Source: Rubripirellula obstinata
GTDB lineage: Bacteria > Planctomycetota > Planctomycetia > Pirellulales > Pirellulaceae
Assembly (NCBI RefSeq): GCF_001642955.1
Contig: NZ_LWSK01000002.1
Coordinates: 62,001 to 126,000, forward strand
Direction: 5' to 3'
Length of the DNA stretch: 64,000 nucleotides
The translations under genes and the position numbers were made by a program. This document shows positions 26,956-37,284 of the stretch, piece by piece. The notes below the pieces were generated by a model, which saw only the letters and a list, made by a program, of their open reading frames with translations, was not told where the DNA came from and did no database searches. Position 1 is the first letter of the stretch. The number at the start of each line of letters is the position of its first letter.

Positions 26956-27483
26956 ATGGAATGGGTCGCCGTTTCGATTGGCTTAGGCCTGATCGTTAGC
27001 CTGCTGTTTACCGAAGCGTTCGGTTTGAGTGTGGGCGGGATGATCGTGCCAGGATACTTGGCTCTTCATTTTGATCGGCCCGGAACCGTGGTTGCCACCA
27101 TCGCTGCGGCAATTCTGACTTTTGTGGTCGTTCGATTTGTCAGTAAACATGCGATCGTTTTCGGTCGTCGGCGAGTCGTTTTGACAATGCTGATTGGCTT
27201 TGCGATCGGCGAGTCACTTCGTCAAGCTTTTCTTTGGTACACCAGCTACTCAATCGCCAACGACCCGACCATCTCTGATACAACTTCTAGTTTGCTTCAA
27301 TCCGCGGGATCAAGTATCGATGTTGCGGACGCCAGCGTTAGCGTGATCGGTTTCGTGATTCCGGGATTGATTGCGTTGTGGATTGATCGCACCAGTCTGC
27401 TTCAAACGCTTTCGCCGTTATTCGCCGCATCAGGTTTGGTGCATTTAACGCTCGTCGTTTTGGGGCTCGAGTTCCTGAAATGA
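26956..27483 (+). CDS. pgsC: Poly-gamma-glutamate synthase membrane subunit PgsC/CapC
   Basis: 175 residues, nearly all hydrophobic, with about five membrane spans. The conserved N-terminal block LLFTEAFGLSVGGMIVPGYL is characteristic of PgsC/CapC, as is YLALHFDRPGTV. It forms the membrane complex with PgsB. Its stop overlaps the pgsW start (ATGA), so translation is probably coupled. Confidence 0.93.
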   Translation: MEWVAVSIGLGLIVSLLFTEAFGLSVGGMIVPGYLALHFDRPGTVVATIAAAILTFVVVRFVSKHAIVFGRRRVVLTMLIGFAIGESLRQAFLWYTSYSIANDPTISDTTSSLLQSAGSSIDVADASVSVIGFVIPGLIALWIDRTSLLQTLSPLFAASGLVHLTLVVLGLEFLK

Positions 27484-28637
27484 AATCACTTTATTACCGA
27501 ACGCAAAACGTATCCAGCCGCGCGTTGATTTGGATCGCGGCAATCACGTTGGTGGCACTGCTGATGCTTCGCCAATGGCCAGTCCGCACGTCGGAGTGGG
27601 AACGCGAACGCATGCTCGAAGCGTCCTATCGCACCGAAGCCGCCTTTGACGCAATCGCATGCCGGCGAGTCGATTTGGGGCAACAGATGTTGCGTAGCCA
27701 AGATCCCAACGAAACGGGAATGCTGGGCCCGTCGATGTCGTTGGTGACTACCTTGCCGGGGCACTTGGACGCCAAGCTAACGTCGATCAATCCAAACTTT
27801 GCAGCCGTGACGGTACGGTTGCTTTTAGATGCAGGGATCCAACGCGGCGATTGTGTCGCGATTGGAATGACGGGCAGCTTCCCAGCGCTGAACATTTCGG
27901 TACTGCAAGCTTGCGAAAGCTTGGACCTGCGGCCGTTGATTGTCAGCAGTGCCGCGTCAAGCCAGTTTGGTGCGAATGATCCGGGCATGATGTGGCCCGA
28001 CATGGAAAAAATTCTGTACGACGAAGGCATGATCAATCAACGCAGCTTGTTGACATCGCCCGGTGGATTTCGCGATGCCGCCGCCGGGATGAGCGAGGAC
28101 ACGCAGAAGTTGTTGTACGATTCAATCGCTCGCAACAAAGCTAGGTTGCTACGCTGTGAAACGCTGGAGGAATCGGTCGACAAGCGAATGGAAGCCTTCT
28201 TTCGATCGGCTGAAAACGAAACGATCAAGGCCTATATCAATGTTGGTGGCGGAGCCGCATCGGTCGGTGGTACCGAGGGCAACGACTTGTGGGGCAGCGG
28301 TTTGATTTTGCCTGACGTGCTTCAGACGATGGATGAAGAAGTGGACTGCGTGGCGACGCGGTTTCTAAAGCGGGATGTTCCGCTGATCAATATGGTTCAT
28401 TCGGTTTCAATGGCGAAGCGATATCAATTGGTGATCGCGGGTGCCACGCCACCCATTGTGGGCGAAGGCACCGTCTACGAATCGGCCGCCTACCGGCGTT
28501 GGCTGGCCCTGCTGGGCATCGTGATGATCTTGGTAACGACTTGGTTTGCGGTAAAGCCACCGCCTGCATTCACGAATCTGCTTCAGCGAAGTCGATCGTG
28601 GAGCGAGAAGAACGAAAAGCCGCAGTGGATGGTTTAA
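27480..28637 (+). CDS. pgsW: Poly-gamma-glutamate system protein PgsW
   Basis: 385 residues overlapping pgsC by four bases. N-terminal span ~17-32 and C-terminal span ~345-365, with a large domain between. That domain carries GDCVAIGMTGSFPALNISVL, VSSAASSQFGANDPGMMWPD and YINVGGGAASVGGT, matching the PgsW family that replaces PgsA in some PgsB-PgsC loci. The exact reaction is not established; a role in export or chain handling is inferred from position. Confidence 0.85.
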   Translation: MKSLYYRTQNVSSRALIWIAAITLVALLMLRQWPVRTSEWERERMLEASYRTEAAFDAIACRRVDLGQQMLRSQDPNETGMLGPSMSLVTTLPGHLDAKLTSINPNFAAVTVRLLLDAGIQRGDCVAIGMTGSFPALNISVLQACESLDLRPLIVSSAASSQFGANDPGMMWPDMEKILYDEGMINQRSLLTSPGGFRDAAAGMSEDTQKLLYDSIARNKARLLRCETLEESVDKRMEAFFRSAENETIKAYINVGGGAASVGGTEGNDLWGSGLILPDVLQTMDEEVDCVATRFLKRDVPLINMVHSVSMAKRYQLVIAGATPPIVGEGTVYESAAYRRWLALLGIVMILVTTWFAVKPPPAFTNLLQRSRSWSEKNEKPQWMV

Positions 28638-28653
28638 GTCCAACGCTTACCTA

Positions 28654-28683
28654 GGGAGGGGATAATTGTTATCCTGCCCTCCC
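28654..28683. repeat. Hairpin between pgsW and ribF
   Basis: GGGAGGGGATAA, then TTG, then TTATC, CTG, CCCTCCC: two stacked stems with a small bulge. No T-run follows, so it may be an RNA-processing or pausing hairpin rather than a full terminator. Confidence 0.5.
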
Positions 28684-28736
28684 CTGCCCCGTTGATTTCC
28701 CCCCACTGATTTCCTGTTCTCGTTCGCTGCGACTTC

Positions 28737-29717
28737 GTGACACCTATCGTTTCCATCTCTGATCTTGTGTCGAATGGGACCGGCGGATCCAGCTTGCCCG
28801 AAGAGTTCCGTGGTGGCGCGATTTCGATCGGAAACTTCGACGGTGTGCATCGCGGGCACGCGGCATTGCTCAGTCGAGTCCGCCGGATGGCTGATCGCGT
28901 GGGCGGTCCCGCTATCGCCGTCACGTTTGATCCGCATCCGGTGAAGTTGCTTCGCCCCGAATTGGCACCGACTCGATTGACATCGATTGCCGTGCGTGCC
29001 GAGCGAATGTCGCAGATCGGCATGGATGCCTTGGTGGTTTGTGAGACCACGCCGGACCTGCTGAACCTATCCGCTGCCGAGTTCTTTCAAAGCCTGGTTT
29101 GTGACCAATTGGACGCCAAAGGAATCGTCGAAGGCCCTAATTTCTTTTTTGGTAAAGACCGAGGCGGCGATGTCGAAGTGCTTCGCAAGATGGCCCAGCA
29201 ATCGAAACGCGAAATCGAGATTGTTAATCCAGAGTTAGACGGCGATCGCATGGTCAGCAGCAGCATGATTCGCAGTTGCATTGCCAGCGGTGATGTCGCC
29301 GAAGCCGCGTTGCTTTGCGGGCATCGACATCTGATCACGGGGATCGTTTCCAAGGGTGCCCAACGCGGTCGCAAAATTGGTTTCCCCACCGCTAACTTGG
29401 AAAACATTGATGCGTTGGTGCCCAAGCCGGGTGTGTACGCAGGTCTGGCGTGGCTGCCTGGCGAAAACGATTACCGGTATGCCGCAGCGATTCACATCGG
29501 GCCTAACCCAACGTTTGACGATGATGGGGCCGTCAAGGTTGAGGTCCACCTGATCGACTATGATGGCGGCCTTTACGATCAACACTTGCGAGTTGAATTC
29601 GTCGATCGTTTGCGTGACATTCAGCGTTTTGATTCGTCGGATGATCTGAAGATGCAGCTCGAAAAAGACGTTCAGAGCGTCCGTGATCTAAACCTACCGA
29701 AAGGCAAACGCCGATGA
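28737..29717 (+). CDS. ribF: Bifunctional riboflavin kinase / FAD synthetase
   Basis: 326 residues from GTG. N-domain (FMN adenylyltransferase): ISIGNFDGVHRGHAALLSRV, TFDPHP, GPNFFFGKDRGGDVE and the SSSMIRSCI block. C-domain (riboflavin kinase): GAQRGRKIGFPTANLEN and NPTF. Makes FMN and FAD from riboflavin. The last codons overlap the nrnA start (ATGA). Confidence 0.95.
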   Translation: MTPIVSISDLVSNGTGGSSLPEEFRGGAISIGNFDGVHRGHAALLSRVRRMADRVGGPAIAVTFDPHPVKLLRPELAPTRLTSIAVRAERMSQIGMDALVVCETTPDLLNLSAAEFFQSLVCDQLDAKGIVEGPNFFFGKDRGGDVEVLRKMAQQSKREIEIVNPELDGDRMVSSSMIRSCIASGDVAEAALLCGHRHLITGIVSKGAQRGRKIGFPTANLENIDALVPKPGVYAGLAWLPGENDYRYAAAIHIGPNPTFDDDGAVKVEVHLIDYDGGLYDQHLRVEFVDRLRDIQRFDSSDDLKMQLEKDVQSVRDLNLPKGKRR

Positions 29718-30706
29718 GCGTCAATTGGAAAGCATTCATCAATCAGATCAGCCATTACGAATCCTTCGTTCTGGTCAGCCACATCCGGCCTGATTGTGAC
29801 GCTCTTGGCAGCGAACTTGGAATGGCCGAAGTCCTGCGAGCGGTGGGAAAGAAAGTGCGAATCATCAACGCGCATCGCACACCCGCTGCGCTGAATTTCC
29901 TGGACCCCGCCGGCAACATTGAAGTGCTGGGGGATCACGTCGAAGCCGAAGACATTTCAACCAACTGCATCATGATTCTGGACACCAGCGCCTGGGCACA
30001 ATTGGGAGACATGGGCGACGTGATCCGCGTCGCCAGTTGTGACAAGATCGTGCTGGATCATCACGTTGGTGAAGATGATTTGGGTGCCACGATGTACAAA
30101 GATTATCAGGCCGAAGCGACCGGCCAATTAGTCGTGCAGGCGGCCGATGCGTTGGGTGTTCCACTGACGCGAACCATGGCGATGCCGCTGTTCGCAGCAA
30201 TCGCAACCGACACCGGTTGGTTTCGGTTCCCAAGCGTCACCTCTGAAACCTATCGCGTGATCGCTCGATTGATCGACGTCGGCGTGGTGCCAGCGGAAGT
30301 TTATGGTGACCTTTACGAACGCGACACGATCGGTCGTTTGCGGCTACGCGGCTTGGCGCTTTCTAGAACGCAAACCGAACTGGACGGGGCGTTGATGTAC
30401 ACCTGGGTCGAAAAGCAAGATTTCGAGGCGACCGGCGCGCTGCCCAACGATACCGAAGACGCGATCAACTTGACGCTGGCCGTCGAAGGTGCCCAGGGAG
30501 CGGTAATTTTTGTCGGACAAATTCGCGGCGGATTCAAGATGAGTTTCCGCAGCCGGTGCGGCATGGATTGCAACGAAGTCGCTAGAAATTTTGGTGGCGG
30601 CGGTCACAAAGCTGCCGCCGGTGCCTTCGTCGAAGGAACCCTGGCCGAAGCAAAAGAACGAGTGCTGCCGGTCGTTCGCGAAGCGATGGAAAAAGGACTC
30701 CAGTAG
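29714..30706 (+). CDS. nrnA: DHH-family phosphoesterase, NrnA type (nanoRNase/pAp phosphatase)
   Basis: 330 residues overlapping ribF by four bases. DHH motifs: SHIRPDCDALGSELGMAEVL (motif I), LDTSAW, VLDHHVGEDDLG (DHH), ATDTGWFRF; DHHA1 domain ends in GGGGHKAAAGAFVEG. NrnA-type enzymes degrade 2-5-mer RNAs and often dephosphorylate pAp. Cytoplasmic and metal-dependent. The exact substrate cannot be read from sequence. ribF-nrnA pairs are common in bacteria. Confidence 0.92.
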   Translation: MSVNWKAFINQISHYESFVLVSHIRPDCDALGSELGMAEVLRAVGKKVRIINAHRTPAALNFLDPAGNIEVLGDHVEAEDISTNCIMILDTSAWAQLGDMGDVIRVASCDKIVLDHHVGEDDLGATMYKDYQAEATGQLVVQAADALGVPLTRTMAMPLFAAIATDTGWFRFPSVTSETYRVIARLIDVGVVPAEVYGDLYERDTIGRLRLRGLALSRTQTELDGALMYTWVEKQDFEATGALPNDTEDAINLTLAVEGAQGAVIFVGQIRGGFKMSFRSRCGMDCNEVARNFGGGGHKAAAGAFVEGTLAEAKERVLPVVREAMEKGLQ

Positions 30707-30846
30707 ATAGAATCTTGCGTTGACAATTTGTTCATAGAAACTAATTCAGCAATCAAACAATCGTACGTGGGATCTATTAGGCTATGGGAGTGCATTAGTG
30801 CCGGCGGCTCTGAAGCCTTTTCTGTTCCCTTTAAGAGAATCCCTCC

Positions 30847-33800
30847 ATGAAGCGTTTCTTGTCTCAGCTTTCATTCTTGTGTTTCGCATGCGTTTATTGC
30901 TTCTCGTTTGAGAAGACTGCTATCGCCAGCGATGTTGTCTTTCAAGAAGAAGGCGGCATCGTTGCTGTCGAAGCGGAACACTTTTTCGACCAGACGCACA
31001 CTGAAAAGCGTTCTTTTCATTTGACCAGTTCCACGGTTAAGCCTGGCATCAAACCTGACCCTGATCCATCGCATGTTGGTGGCGCTAGCGGCGGAGCGTA
31101 TCTGGAGATTTTGCCTGACACCCGCGTCACGCATGACGACGAGTTGATTCGGGGAACAAATTTCTCTGATCAGCCAGGGAAGTTGGCGATCCTTCATTAC
31201 AAGGTTAACTTTCAAACGCCTGGCAAGTACTACGTTTGGGTTCGCGCTCATTCCACCGGCGGCGAAGATAACGGTCTTCACGTGGGGCTGGATGGTCAGT
31301 GGCCCGAAAGCGGTCAACGTCTACAGTGGTGTGTTGGTAAGAACAGTTGGCGATGGGAAAGCAAACAGCGAACCAAAGAAGTCCATTGCGGCGAGCCTCA
31401 TAAGATCTTTCTAGAAATTAAAGATGCCGGCCAACACACGATTTCATTCTCGATGCGAGAAGACGGCTTCGAGTTTGATAAATGGTTGATGACAACCGAC
31501 CGTAACTTTGCTCTGCCCAATGGTGTTGGACCTGTTTCCAAGGTTCATTCGGGAACCATGCCAGCGGCTTTCCCGATGGTCGATGCCCCGGCAAGGCAGG
31601 CTAAGCAAAGTTTGAAACCTGTTGCATCTACGCATGGTCAATCCGCTGGCAACAATGGCACGCTGACGAAAGGCACGCTGACGATTGGTGCTCGTGACTT
31701 TGATCTTGCTGGCACTGGTTTCTATCTTGATCAGGGCAAATGGTTGGCGGTCAATCCTAACCAAAGGAAACAGGGCAAGGTAACCATCACGTTCCCCTAC
31801 CCTACTGGTAAGTATGACATCACCTTGCAAGCGATTGGCGAAAACGATGGTCAGTCCACTTTCAAGCTTGAACTTGATGATGATTTGGTTGGCGATTTCA
31901 AATGTCCGCTTAGTAAGGAAATGTTTGAAGACGCACCAAAGTTTCGTAAGACATGGAAAGCTGTCCCAATCACCGATGGAGCGATCCTTGGCGTGACGGC
32001 AAACATCGGCTCGAGCGACGGCTTGGAATACAGCCGTGCTCGTTGGGTAGCCGTGAAGTTTAAACCCGCTGACGATGCAACAAGAAAGGCCGCACAACCA
32101 TTCTTGAAGCGGCAAAAGCCAAAGCCAGCCAAGGCGGTTTCGGCTAAGCCATCCAGCCCAACCAAACCTGTCAGCAAGTTGCCTTTGATTTTGCCTCGTC
32201 AGCCCGATGGAGATGGTTCCATCGAGATATCAGGTGAAACCAAGCAGTGGCATAAAGTGACGCTGACGATGGATGGACCTTACGCTCACGAACAAGACAA
32301 CGCACCGAATCCCTACACGGATCTTTGCATGTCGGTCACATGGAAACACTCCGATGGCACCACGTACACGGTCCCCGGATACTTTGCGGCCGATGGCAAT
32401 GCGGGCGAATCCTCCGCGGATTCGGGGACCGCATGGCGGGCCCATTTTGCACCGGACCGCACTGGCCAATGGTCCTACACCGTTTCGTTTCGGCGAGGTC
32501 CGCTTGCGGCACTCAGCTTGGAAAACGACGGGGATGCCGTTGCCCCTTTTGACGCTCAACAGGGGCAAGTGTCAATCGATCAAAGCGACAAGCAAGGCAC
32601 CGACCTTCGTGCTCGCGGTCGATTGCAAATCGTTGGCAAGCGTTACCTGCAATTCGCTGGCAGCAAACAGTACTTCTTGAAAGTCGGCGCGGACGCGCCG
32701 GAAACGATGCTGGGCTACGCGGATTTCGACAACACGATTGCTGGAAAGCCAAAAAAGGTTCCGCTGAAGACATGGACGCCACATGTTGGTGACTGGCAAT
32801 CAGGCGACCCCACATGGAAGAACGGTAAGGGCAAGGGGCTGATCGGTGCGATCAATTATCTGTCCGGCAAAGGATGCAACGCGTTTTCGTTTTTGACCTA
32901 CAACGCTGGCGGTGATGGCGACAACGTGTGGCCGTTCATTCATCGTGACGACAAACTGCATTACGATTGCAGCAAGCTGGATCAGTGGGGCGTCGTCTTC
33001 GATCACGGTACCGCCAAGGGCATGTACCTGCATTTCAAAATGCAAGAAACCGAGAACGACGACGACATTCCTGAATCGCTCGACGGTGGAAACTTGGGTG
33101 TCCAACGCAAACTGTATTGCCGCGAATTGATCGCTCGCTACGCCCATAACTTGGCATTGAACTGGAACATCAGCGAAGAGAACACTCAGTCGATCCCGCA
33201 GATCAAAGCGATGCTTGATTACATCGCCAGCCTGGATGCCTATGGTCACAATCGCGTGACGCATACGTACCCCAATCAACAGGACAAGGTGTACCGACCG
33301 CTGCTCGGTGACAAGTCAAAGTTGACCGGGTTGTCGTTGCAGAACAGCGCGATCAAAGACACGCACCGTCAAACGGTCAAATGGGTTCAGTTATCCGCGG
33401 CGGCTGGTAAGCCTTGGATCGTGGCCTTTGACGAATCAGGCACCGCGGCTCATGGCCAAAGTCCCGATCTTGGCTATCGCGGATTCGACGGCCGCGACAA
33501 AACCGGCAAGATGGCTTACACCCAACACGAAGTTCGCAAGCAGACCCTGTGGGGAACGTTGATGGGAGGCGGTGCCGGTGTGGAATACTACTTCGGATAT
33601 CAATTCGTCGAGAACGATTTGATTTGCGAGGATTGGCGTAGCCGCGATCAGAGTTGGGATTATTGCCGAATCGCGATCAGCTTTTTCCATGACAACAAAA
33701 TCCCGTTCTGGGAAATGTCGAATCAAGATGCGTTGGTGGGTAATCCGAACCACGGCAATTCCAAGTACTGCCTTGCCAAGCCCGGTGAATCCTACGTGGT

Positions 33801-33996
33801 CTATCTATCCGAAGGTGGAACCACTGAGCTTGATTTAAGCGAGGCCAGCGGAGATTACTCCGTGCGTTGGTTCAACCCGCGCGACGGCGGACCGATGCAG
33901 TCCGGATCGATCGCAAGCGTTCAAGGCGGCAGTGTTGTTGACTTAGGAAAAGCACCTTCAGATACCAACCAAGACTGGATCGTGGTGGTGGATTAG
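30847..33996 (+). CDS. Exported multidomain glycoside-hydrolase-like protein with DUF5060 and collagen-binding-like C-terminus
   Basis: 1049 residues. Signal peptide (~1-27), a carbohydrate-binding-like beta-sandwich (~35-215, [11 protein letters not shown] and KWLMTT), a second beta domain (~275-420), a Lys/Pro linker, and a DUF5060-type domain (~455-560, KWHK-type opening [16 protein letters not shown]). A TIM-barrel-like region (~585-940) follows with [31 protein letters not shown] and [10 protein letters not shown], giving two candidate catalytic Glu/Asp sites near 777 and 862. The last ~100 residues resemble the putative collagen-binding domain often after DUF4038/DUF5060 barrels. Probably degrades a polysaccharide outside the cytoplasm; substrate unknown. 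Confidence 0.83.
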   Translation: MKRFLSQLSFLCFACVYCFSFEKTAIASDVVFQEEGGIVAVEAEHFFDQTHTEKRSFHLTSSTVKPGIKPDPDPSHVGGASGGAYLEILPDTRVTHDDELIRGTNFSDQPGKLAILHYKVNFQTPGKYYVWVRAHSTGGEDNGLHVGLDGQWPESGQRLQWCVGKNSWRWESKQRTKEVHCGEPHKIFLEIKDAGQHTISFSMREDGFEFDKWLMTTDRNFALPNGVGPVSKVHSGTMPAAFPMVDAPARQAKQSLKPVASTHGQSAGNNGTLTKGTLTIGARDFDLAGTGFYLDQGKWLAVNPNQRKQGKVTITFPYPTGKYDITLQAIGENDGQSTFKLELDDDLVGDFKCPLSKEMFEDAPKFRKTWKAVPITDGAILGVTANIGSSDGLEYSRARWVAVKFKPADDATRKAAQPFLKRQKPKPAKAVSAKPSSPTKPVSKLPLILPRQPDGDGSIEISGETKQWHKVTLTMDGPYAHEQDNAPNPYTDLCMSVTWKHSDGTTYTVPGYFAADGNAGESSADSGTAWRAHFAPDRTGQWSYTVSFRRGPLAALSLENDGDAVAPFDAQQGQVSIDQSDKQGTDLRARGRLQIVGKRYLQFAGSKQYFLKVGADAPETMLGYADFDNTIAGKPKKVPLKTWTPHVGDWQSGDPTWKNGKGKGLIGAINYLSGKGCNAFSFLTYNAGGDGDNVWPFIHRDDKLHYDCSKLDQWGVVFDHGTAKGMYLHFKMQETENDDDIPESLDGGNLGVQRKLYCRELIARYAHNLALNWNISEENTQSIPQIKAMLDYIASLDAYGHNRVTHTYPNQQDKVYRPLLGDKSKLTGLSLQNSAIKDTHRQTVKWVQLSAAAGKPWIVAFDESGTAAHGQSPDLGYRGFDGRDKTGKMAYTQHEVRKQTLWGTLMGGGAGVEYYFGYQFVENDLICEDWRSRDQSWDYCRIAISFFHDNKIPFWEMSNQDALVGNPNHGNSKYCLAKPGESYVVYLSEGGTTELDLSEASGDYSVRWFNPRDGGPMQSGSIASVQGGSVVDLGKAPSDTNQDWIVVVD

Positions 33997-34454
33997 GGCT
34001 ACAAAATCCGGGTGCTGACCTGGCGCCGTGAACAGCTTTGGCTAAGGGGCGATTGCTGTCGGCCCGCTGGGCCTAGTCGGTTTTGGTTTCGAGAAACCGG
34101 TGGCTGCGCCACCGGCACGGGGCTGCCGCCACTTCGTGGCTGAGAGTCATACCAGGCCCGGAGGGCCGAAAGCCCAATGCCGGTGGCGAAGCCACCGGTT
34201 AATACAACTAAAACCGAAAAGGCCCGGAGGGCCGACAGCTCCCTGCCGGGTGCGCGAGCACCCGGATGGCTGCCCCACATCAATTCTCTGGCTCGGTTTT
34301 CCCGTTGCTGGGCCCGTCAGGGTTCAGTACCTGTTCAGTCCATCACTACCTGTACCCGACTGAACCCTGGCGGGACCAGCTACGAAAGACTTCGCTAAAT
34401 ACGGAACTTGTTTCGTGACAGTTCCTAAGCCGACGCTCTCGCTTGCGCCACGTG
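33997..34454. repeat. Hairpin-rich repeat region (R2-like and R4 copy 2)
   Basis: 458 bases without a gene. Contains GGTGGCTGCGCCACC-type and GCCGGTGGCGAAGCCACCGG hairpins, two GGCCCGGAGGGCC stems, and TGCCGGGTGCGCGAGCACCC, similar to the building blocks of R2. R4 copy 2 (34306-34385) has CAGGGTTCAG near its left end and CTGAACCCTGGCGGGACCAG near its right end. The stretch follows the glycoside-hydrolase-like gene and ends at a convergent gene. Confidence 0.6.
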
Positions 34455-35135
34455 CTAGATCTCGTAGCTCTCGCCGACCGCCAACACCTTTGCATCGCTG
34501 CCCGTTTCTTTCACGCGATTTGCCCAGGCATTTGCATCCTGTTCGATCGGTGGCCAAGTTCCGTAGTGTGTCGGCAGCACCATCTTGGGCTCGATCAGCT
34601 TGACGACCTCGATCGAATCATCGACGCCCATGGTGAACTGGTCACCGATGGGCAACACCGCGACGTCAACGCCTGCAGCGTAAAATTTCATGTCGCCGAA
34701 GTACGCCGTATCGCAGGCAAAGTAAATTCGCTTGCCATCGATTGTCAGGATAAAGCCAGCAGGGTTTCCACCGTCTTTACCGTCGGGCATGCCACTGCTG
34801 TGGACCGCTGGCACCATTTTGACTTTGCCAAACGGCAGATCGACTTGCCCGCCAAAGTTCATCGGCGTCGTGCTCTCGATTCCTTTTTCACCAAACCAAC
34901 TTGCGACCTCAAAATTCGCAACCACGTTTGATCCGCAACGCCTCGCGATCGTTTCGACATCGGCAACATGATCAAAGTGACCATGCGAAACCAAGATGTG
35001 CGAAACGTTGTCGCGAAAATCATCCGCTGAAACTTTCGCCGCTGGATTGTCGGTAAAAAACGGATCCAGCAACACACGGTGCTGGTTCGTTTCAATGATC
35101 CACGATGCGTGGGAGAGCCAAGTCAATTTTACCAT
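34455..35135 (-). CDS. UPF0173-family metal-dependent hydrolase (metallo-beta-lactamase fold)
   Basis: 226 residues from ATG 35135 (MVKLTWLSHASWII). MBL motifs: LVSHGHFDHVADV (HxHxDH), VPAVHSS, ACDTAYFGDM (metal-binding Asp), and LPTHYGTWP near the C-terminus. Members are soluble hydrolases of unknown substrate. It begins two bases after the stop of the Uma2 gene, which overlaps trpB, so all three may be one transcript. Confidence 0.92.
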   Translation of the reverse strand: MVKLTWLSHASWIIETNQHRVLLDPFFTDNPAAKVSADDFRDNVSHILVSHGHFDHVADVETIARRCGSNVVANFEVASWFGEKGIESTTPMNFGGQVDLPFGKVKMVPAVHSSGMPDGKDGGNPAGFILTIDGKRIYFACDTAYFGDMKFYAAGVDVAVLPIGDQFTMGVDDSIEVVKLIEPKMVLPTHYGTWPPIEQDANAWANRVKETGSDAKVLAVGESYEI

Positions 35136-35137
35136 TT

Positions 35138-35803
35138 CTAAAAAGTCCAAACACTCGTCGATTGTTTATCAGAAATTTGAATCGCTGGGCGATCGTTCAA
35201 TGGATCTTTCTTGAGTGAAAAACCGACGTCGATCGAAGTCGAAATTGCTTCCGCACCATCGACTTCTGTCAGTCCCAAGGATTGCATTCCACCGTTTGAA
35301 AGTGAATACAATTCCAGCCGCCACGGATCTCGATCAATCACCAGCAATTCTCTTGTGCCAACTTCGGCGTAAAAATCTAGTTTATCTCGACTGCGATCAC
35401 CCTCGCTAACGATTTCGATTGCCAGATCCGGACCGCCCCGCCAGTAGGCCCCACAGTCGACTGCCTTACCATTGGCCAGGAAGACTGCCACATCGGGAAT
35501 CCGATAGTTTTTGTCCCAGCCCTCGTCGCGATCGGACACATTGACCGTCGTCATCACGCTGCCGCGATCGGAATCACCGATCAGTTGGTCCAAGTAACGT
35601 GCCAATTTGGTGCCAATACGTTGGTGTTCGTTGTTTGGTGCCGGAGCCATCATATAAGTTCCTTCCCAAACCTCATCAAAGCGATCCTGACCCGACTTCG
35701 CGCGTTCTTGTAACAACGACGATAGCACCGATTGATCTAGCACCACGGCATGATCAATCAGTTCGATTGCGTCTTTGGAAGGCGGGAGTTTTCGAATCAC
35801 CAA
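35138..35803 (-). CDS. Uma2-family (DUF820) PD-(D/E)XK nuclease-like protein, copy 1
   Basis: 221 residues. Core motifs: RIPDVAVF (Asp), [20 protein letters not shown] (Glu and Lys), [15 protein letters not shown]. The fold is nuclease-like, but the cellular role of Uma2 proteins is unknown. They are greatly expanded in planctomycetes and cyanobacteria. Starts inside the last codons of trpB (7-base overlap). Two further members lie at 45411 and 49187; the three are diverged and not recent copies. Confidence 0.88.
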   Translation of the reverse strand: MVIRKLPPSKDAIELIDHAVVLDQSVLSSLLQERAKSGQDRFDEVWEGTYMMAPAPNNEHQRIGTKLARYLDQLIGDSDRGSVMTTVNVSDRDEGWDKNYRIPDVAVFLANGKAVDCGAYWRGGPDLAIEIVSEGDRSRDKLDFYAEVGTRELLVIDRDPWRLELYSLSNGGMQSLGLTEVDGAEAISTSIDVGFSLKKDPLNDRPAIQISDKQSTSVWTF

Positions 35804-37020
35804 TCTTCTCCTCGAAGCCTAGCGATTTCCATTGCGTCTTTGTCCCCACGACCAGACAAACAAACGACCAGATGCTGATCGGACGACATTTCGGCAGCGA
35901 TGTCGATTGCCTTCGCGATCGCGTGCGACGTTTCCAGGGCCGCGATGATGCCTTCAGTTTTGGCTAGACGATCAAACGCGTTCATCGCCGCGTCGTCCCC
36001 GCATTCAAAGTAATCGACTCGCCCGGTGTCTTTCCAGTAGCTGTGTTCAGGACCAACGCCGGGATAGTCCAGTCCAGCACTCATCGAATGGACGTCGCAA
36101 GTTTGACCGTCATCGTCCTGCATCACGTAGCTGTAACTTCCGTGCAGCACTCCGGGGCTACCGAACGTTAGCGGCGACGCATGGTCACCTGCGCCCGCCC
36201 CCCGACCGCCCGCTTCGACACCGACCAGTCGGACGCCTTCGTCTTCAACAAACGGAAAGAACATGCCAGCCGCATTGGAACCACCGCCGACACATGCCAC
36301 CACACAATCGGGCAGCCGATCGAACGACTCGATCGATTGCTGTTTGGTTTCGCGACCGATCACCGCCTGGAAATCTCGGACCATCATTGGGAACGGGTGA
36401 GGCCCGATCACGCTGCCGATGATGTAGTGGGTGTCTTCGACTGACGACATCCAATCTCGCATCGCTTCGTTGACCGCGTCGCGCAGAGTCTTTGATCCAC
36501 TTTCGACGCTGCAAATTTCGGCTCCCATCAATTTCATGCTGAACACGTTGGGTTTCTGGCGGCGAATGTCTTCAGCCCCCATGTAAACCGTGCAAGGCAA
36601 ACCAAAGTGGGCACAAGCCGTCGCGGACGCCACGCCGTGCTGGCCGGCTCCGGTTTCCGCAATTACACGCGTCTTGCCCATCCGCAGGGTCAGCAGAGCC
36701 TGGCCGAGCGTATTGTTGATCTTGTGAGCACCGGTGTGGTTCAGATCTTCGCGTTTGAACCAGATTTGGGCTCCACCGACTTCGCCGGACAGCCGTTTCG
36801 CGTGATAGAGCGGGTTGGCTCGCCCGACGAAGGTCCGCAACAACTCGTCTAATTCAGCCTGAAACGACGGATCTTTTTTGGCCAATTCGTACTCAGACGA
36901 CAATTGATCCAGGGCTTTGGTCAGCGTTTCAGGCACAAATCGCCCGCCGAAATCGCCAAATCGTCCGTTTAAATCGGGCACCAGAGCCGAAGCTCGGTCG
37001 GTAAGGGGTGCGGTGCTCAT
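35797..37020 (-). CDS. trpB: Tryptophan synthase beta chain
   Basis: 407 residues. [16 protein letters not shown] opens the domain; HTGAHKINN holds the PLP lysine; [20 protein letters not shown] (phosphate-binding) and GVEAGG follow. Converts indole and serine to tryptophan. The partner trpA is not adjacent; the next gene is Uma2, overlapping by seven bases. Confidence 0.97.
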   Translation of the reverse strand: MSTAPLTDRASALVPDLNGRFGDFGGRFVPETLTKALDQLSSEYELAKKDPSFQAELDELLRTFVGRANPLYHAKRLSGEVGGAQIWFKREDLNHTGAHKINNTLGQALLTLRMGKTRVIAETGAGQHGVASATACAHFGLPCTVYMGAEDIRRQKPNVFSMKLMGAEICSVESGSKTLRDAVNEAMRDWMSSVEDTHYIIGSVIGPHPFPMMVRDFQAVIGRETKQQSIESFDRLPDCVVACVGGGSNAAGMFFPFVEDEGVRLVGVEAGGRGAGAGDHASPLTFGSPGVLHGSYSYVMQDDDGQTCDVHSMSAGLDYPGVGPEHSYWKDTGRVDYFECGDDAAMNAFDRLAKTEGIIAALETSHAIAKAIDIAAEMSSDQHLVVCLSGRGDKDAMEIARLRGEDW

Positions 37021-37284
37021 GCAGTCAGTTCAGCGCTGGAAAGGTGGAAAGGGAGTCGTCAACTTGAATTCCTGTTACCGCAATTGTCTTCCCAAGGCCA
37101 ACTTAGGTCAACGGAATCGAATTTTGACCGCCAATCCGTGCCCCTGACAGCCAATTTTGTCCTCAAATTTGTGCCGATCGTTACATTTTCCTCGAATCAT
37201 CGGACCAGAATCTAGCGACAAGACCGACTTGCCGATCTAATCTTGTAGGCTCACCGATTCAGGCATATCACCGCGAAAATTGAC

